Source: Gammaproteobacteria bacterium (lineage in GTDB: Bacteria > Pseudomonadota > Gammaproteobacteria > QNFN01). From it: 9,277 nt of DNA. Shown here piece by piece: positions 7,672 through 9,277 of this stretch; position 1 is the stretch's first letter; each line of letters opens with the position of its first letter. The translations under genes were made by a program, and so were the position numbers. The stretch is taken from positions 1 through 9,277 of the forward strand of contig QNFN01000048.1 in the NCBI GenBank assembly GCA_003645555.1, written 5' to 3'. The notes beneath the pieces were generated by a model. That model had not been told where the DNA came from. It did no database searches and was given only the letters and a program-made list of their open reading frames with translations.

Positions 7672-9277
7672 ATGAAGATTCAGCAGGCGAGAACAGGAAT
7701 GCACACCCGGCTGGGTCGGTGGGCGCGTTGGGGAGCGGTGCTATTGGCCATGATGGCCTTGGGTACCGGTACTCTCTACGCCGCCAACGGGTCGGCGAAC
7801 ACCCTCGAGTCCATCGACTACTCGGCACTCGGTGGCAACAAGGTGCGTATCATCCTGACCATGGGCGGAACTGCGGCGCAGCCCACCACCTTCACCACCA
7901 CCAAACCGTCCCGCATCGCTCTCGATTTTGCTGACACCGCAAGCCGTCTTGCCGAGCGCACACAGACCATCGGCATTGGCGTGATCCGTAGCGTCTCCGC
8001 TGTCGAGGCCCAGGGACGGACCCGGGTCGTGATCAACCTGGCAGGTTCGGCCCCGTTCGAAACCTCGGTCGAGGGCAATGAGGTAATCATCGTGGTTGGC
8101 GGCGCAGGTAGTGCCAGGACGGCCGGCGCGAGCCCGTACGACCCGGAGGTCGTACGCGTGCTGGCGAAACGAGGCTCACCGTCGACCTCCAAGCGCAGCG
8201 TTGCCAACGTCGATTTCCGGCGTGGTGGGTCGGGTGAGGCACGGATCCTGGTCGAGCTCAGCGATCCCAACACGGTTGTGGACATGCGTGAGGAGGCCGG
8301 CAAGGTCGTCATCGATTTCCAGGACACAGCCATTGCCGATGACCAGGTTCGTAAGCTCGATGTGATCGATTTCGCTACCCCGGTCAAGCAGATTGAGACG
8401 TTCCCACAGGGCGCGAACGTGCGCATGGTGATCACCCCGAACAAGGCGGGTGAATTCGAGCACTTCGCCTACCAGGCGGACCAGCTCTATACGATCGAAC
8501 TGCGGCCGTTGAGCAAAGAGGAAGTCGAGGCGCGCCAGGCCCAGAAGCCGAGCTTCACGGGCGAGCGGTTGTCGCTCAACTTTCAGAACATCGAGGTGCG
8601 AGCCGTCCTGCAACTGCTGGCTGACTTCACTGAGCTCAACATGGTGGTCAGTGACACCGTCACCGGCAACATCACGTTGCGCCTGAAGAACGTGCCCTGG
8701 GACCAGGCGCTCGATATCGTGCTCAAGAGCAAGGGGCTCGACAAGCGCGTGGTTGGCAACGTGATGATGGTGGCCCCGGGTGCCGAGATCCTGGCGCAGG
8801 AAGCACAAGAGTTCTCGCGTCTCCAGCAGGTCGAGGACCAGGCGCCACTGTTCACCGAAATCATCCAGGTCAACTACGCCAAGGCCTCGGAAATCGCCCA
8901 GGTTCTTACGGAAGGTCAGTCTTCCGAAGGAGACGTGACGGGAGGCGACATCAGTGGCGATTCAGACGCCATTATGTCCGGTCGCGGCAGTGTGGCTATC
9001 GACGACCGGACCAACATCCTGATCGTCAAGGATACCGCGGTAAACCTTGAACGCATCCGTGAACTGGTGGTCCGTCTCGATGTCCCGATACGCCAGGTGA
9101 TGATCGAGTCGCGTATCGTCATCGCCTCCAACGAGTTTGCCAAGGACCTCGGCGTCAAATTCGGCTTCAACGCGGCCAAGAGCGAAAAGGATGGCGGCAA
9201 GTTTGCCGCGATGGTCGGTGGCCAACCTGAGGACGTGCCTAATTTCGGCGGCATCGGAGTGCCGGCCGCGGCCCTGG
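7672..9277 (+). CDS. pilQ: Type IV pilus outer-membrane secretin PilQ, 3' end beyond the window
   Basis: Multimeric outer-membrane secretin channel through which the pilus passes. The frame is open from ATG 7672 to the window end (535 complete codons), so the gene is cut by the window edge, not broken. Seen in order: a signal peptide (1-37, likely cleavage after LYA); a first AMIN domain (about 45-140, NKVRIILTMGG...RIALDFADTA); a second AMIN domain (about 177-278, EARILVELSDP...KVVIDFQDTA), which in the family binds peptidoglycan; the STN/N0 domain (about 299-368, LSLNFQNIEVRAVLQLLADF...VPWDQALDIVLKSKGL); the N1 domain (about 394-470) with an acidic Gly/Ser loop (415-440) and SVAIDDRTNILIVKD; then the start of the secretin core at 471 (VPIRQVMIESRIVIAS). 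The beta-barrel and C-terminal signature, expected to need roughly 170-220 more residues, are missing here. GAGGG lies 7 nt before the ATG. The 18-bp gap to pilP keeps it in the operon. Confidence 0.97.
   Translation, partial: MKIQQARTGMHTRLGRWARWGAVLLAMMALGTGTLYAANGSANTLESIDYSALGGNKVRIILTMGGTAAQPTTFTTTKPSRIALDFADTASRLAERTQTIGIGVIRSVSAVEAQGRTRVVINLAGSAPFETSVEGNEVIIVVGGAGSARTAGASPYDPEVVRVLAKRGSPSTSKRSVANVDFRRGGSGEARILVELSDPNTVVDMREEAGKVVIDFQDTAIADDQVRKLDVIDFATPVKQIETFPQGANVRMVITPNKAGEFEHFAYQADQLYTIELRPLSKEEVEARQAQKPSFTGERLSLNFQNIEVRAVLQLLADFTELNMVVSDTVTGNITLRLKNVPWDQALDIVLKSKGLDKRVVGNVMMVAPGAEILAQEAQEFSRLQQVEDQAPLFTEIIQVNYAKASEIAQVLTEGQSSEGDVTGGDISGDSDAIMSGRGSVAIDDRTNILIVKDTAVNLERIRELVVRLDVPIRQVMIESRIVIASNEFAKDLGVKFGFNAAKSEKDGGKFAAMVGGQPEDVPNFGGIGVPAAAL

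Noticed and set aside
7818..8808. Two minus-strand frames of about 210 codons opposite pilQ
   Set aside because: The + strand has clear AMIN and STN domains over the same bases. The antisense products show no domain and overlap each other.
7672..9277. pilQ as a truncated pseudogene
   Set aside because: No stop occurs before the window end and the domain order is normal, so the missing C-terminus is due to the window boundary.

Overview
The window looks like a chromosomal core segment of a high-GC gammaproteobacterium, possibly a Chromatiales/Ectothiorhodospiraceae-type lineage. This rests on the hexameric-type citrate synthase, the bifunctional PBP1A with a CxxC motif like that of Escherichia coli PBP1a, and the mrcA/ponA gene divergent from pilMNOPQ, an arrangement common in that class. 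The genus is inference. I see no transposase, integrase, tRNA, rRNA, CRISPR array or phage gene.

Layout: positions 1-226 hold no gene I recognise, only a gltA leader with a perfect 12-bp GC palindrome and a strong ribosome binding site. gltA (citrate synthase) follows on the + strand. A 15-bp-stem hairpin at 1536-1568 separates it from a convergent minus-strand pair: mrcA/ponA (PBP1A), then a 203-residue protein of unknown function starting 6 bp after the mrcA stop. The intergenic region 4683-4864 appears to be a divergent control region. It holds a plausible sigma70-type promoter for each direction and a dyad (AGCATT-N10-AATGCT) overlapping the pilM -35 element. Downstream on the + strand lies pilM-pilN-pilO-pilP-pilQ, tightly packed with ATGA and GTGA start/stop overlaps. 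pilQ runs off the window end and lacks its C-terminal part.

How the genes work together: GltA feeds the TCA cycle and is functionally unrelated to the rest. PBP1A polymerises and cross-links peptidoglycan. PilM (cytoplasmic, actin-like), PilN and PilO (inner membrane) and PilP (lipoprotein) form the type IV pilus alignment complex, which links the inner-membrane motor to the PilQ secretin in the outer membrane. A shared control region between a wall synthase and an envelope-spanning machine is suggestive, but coordinated control is not shown by the sequence.

No undescribed multigene system was found. The least explained items are the 203-residue protein coupled to PBP1A, the Pro/Glu/Thr/Ser-rich insert in the PBP1A transpeptidase domain, and the dyad in the mrcA-pilM intergenic region.
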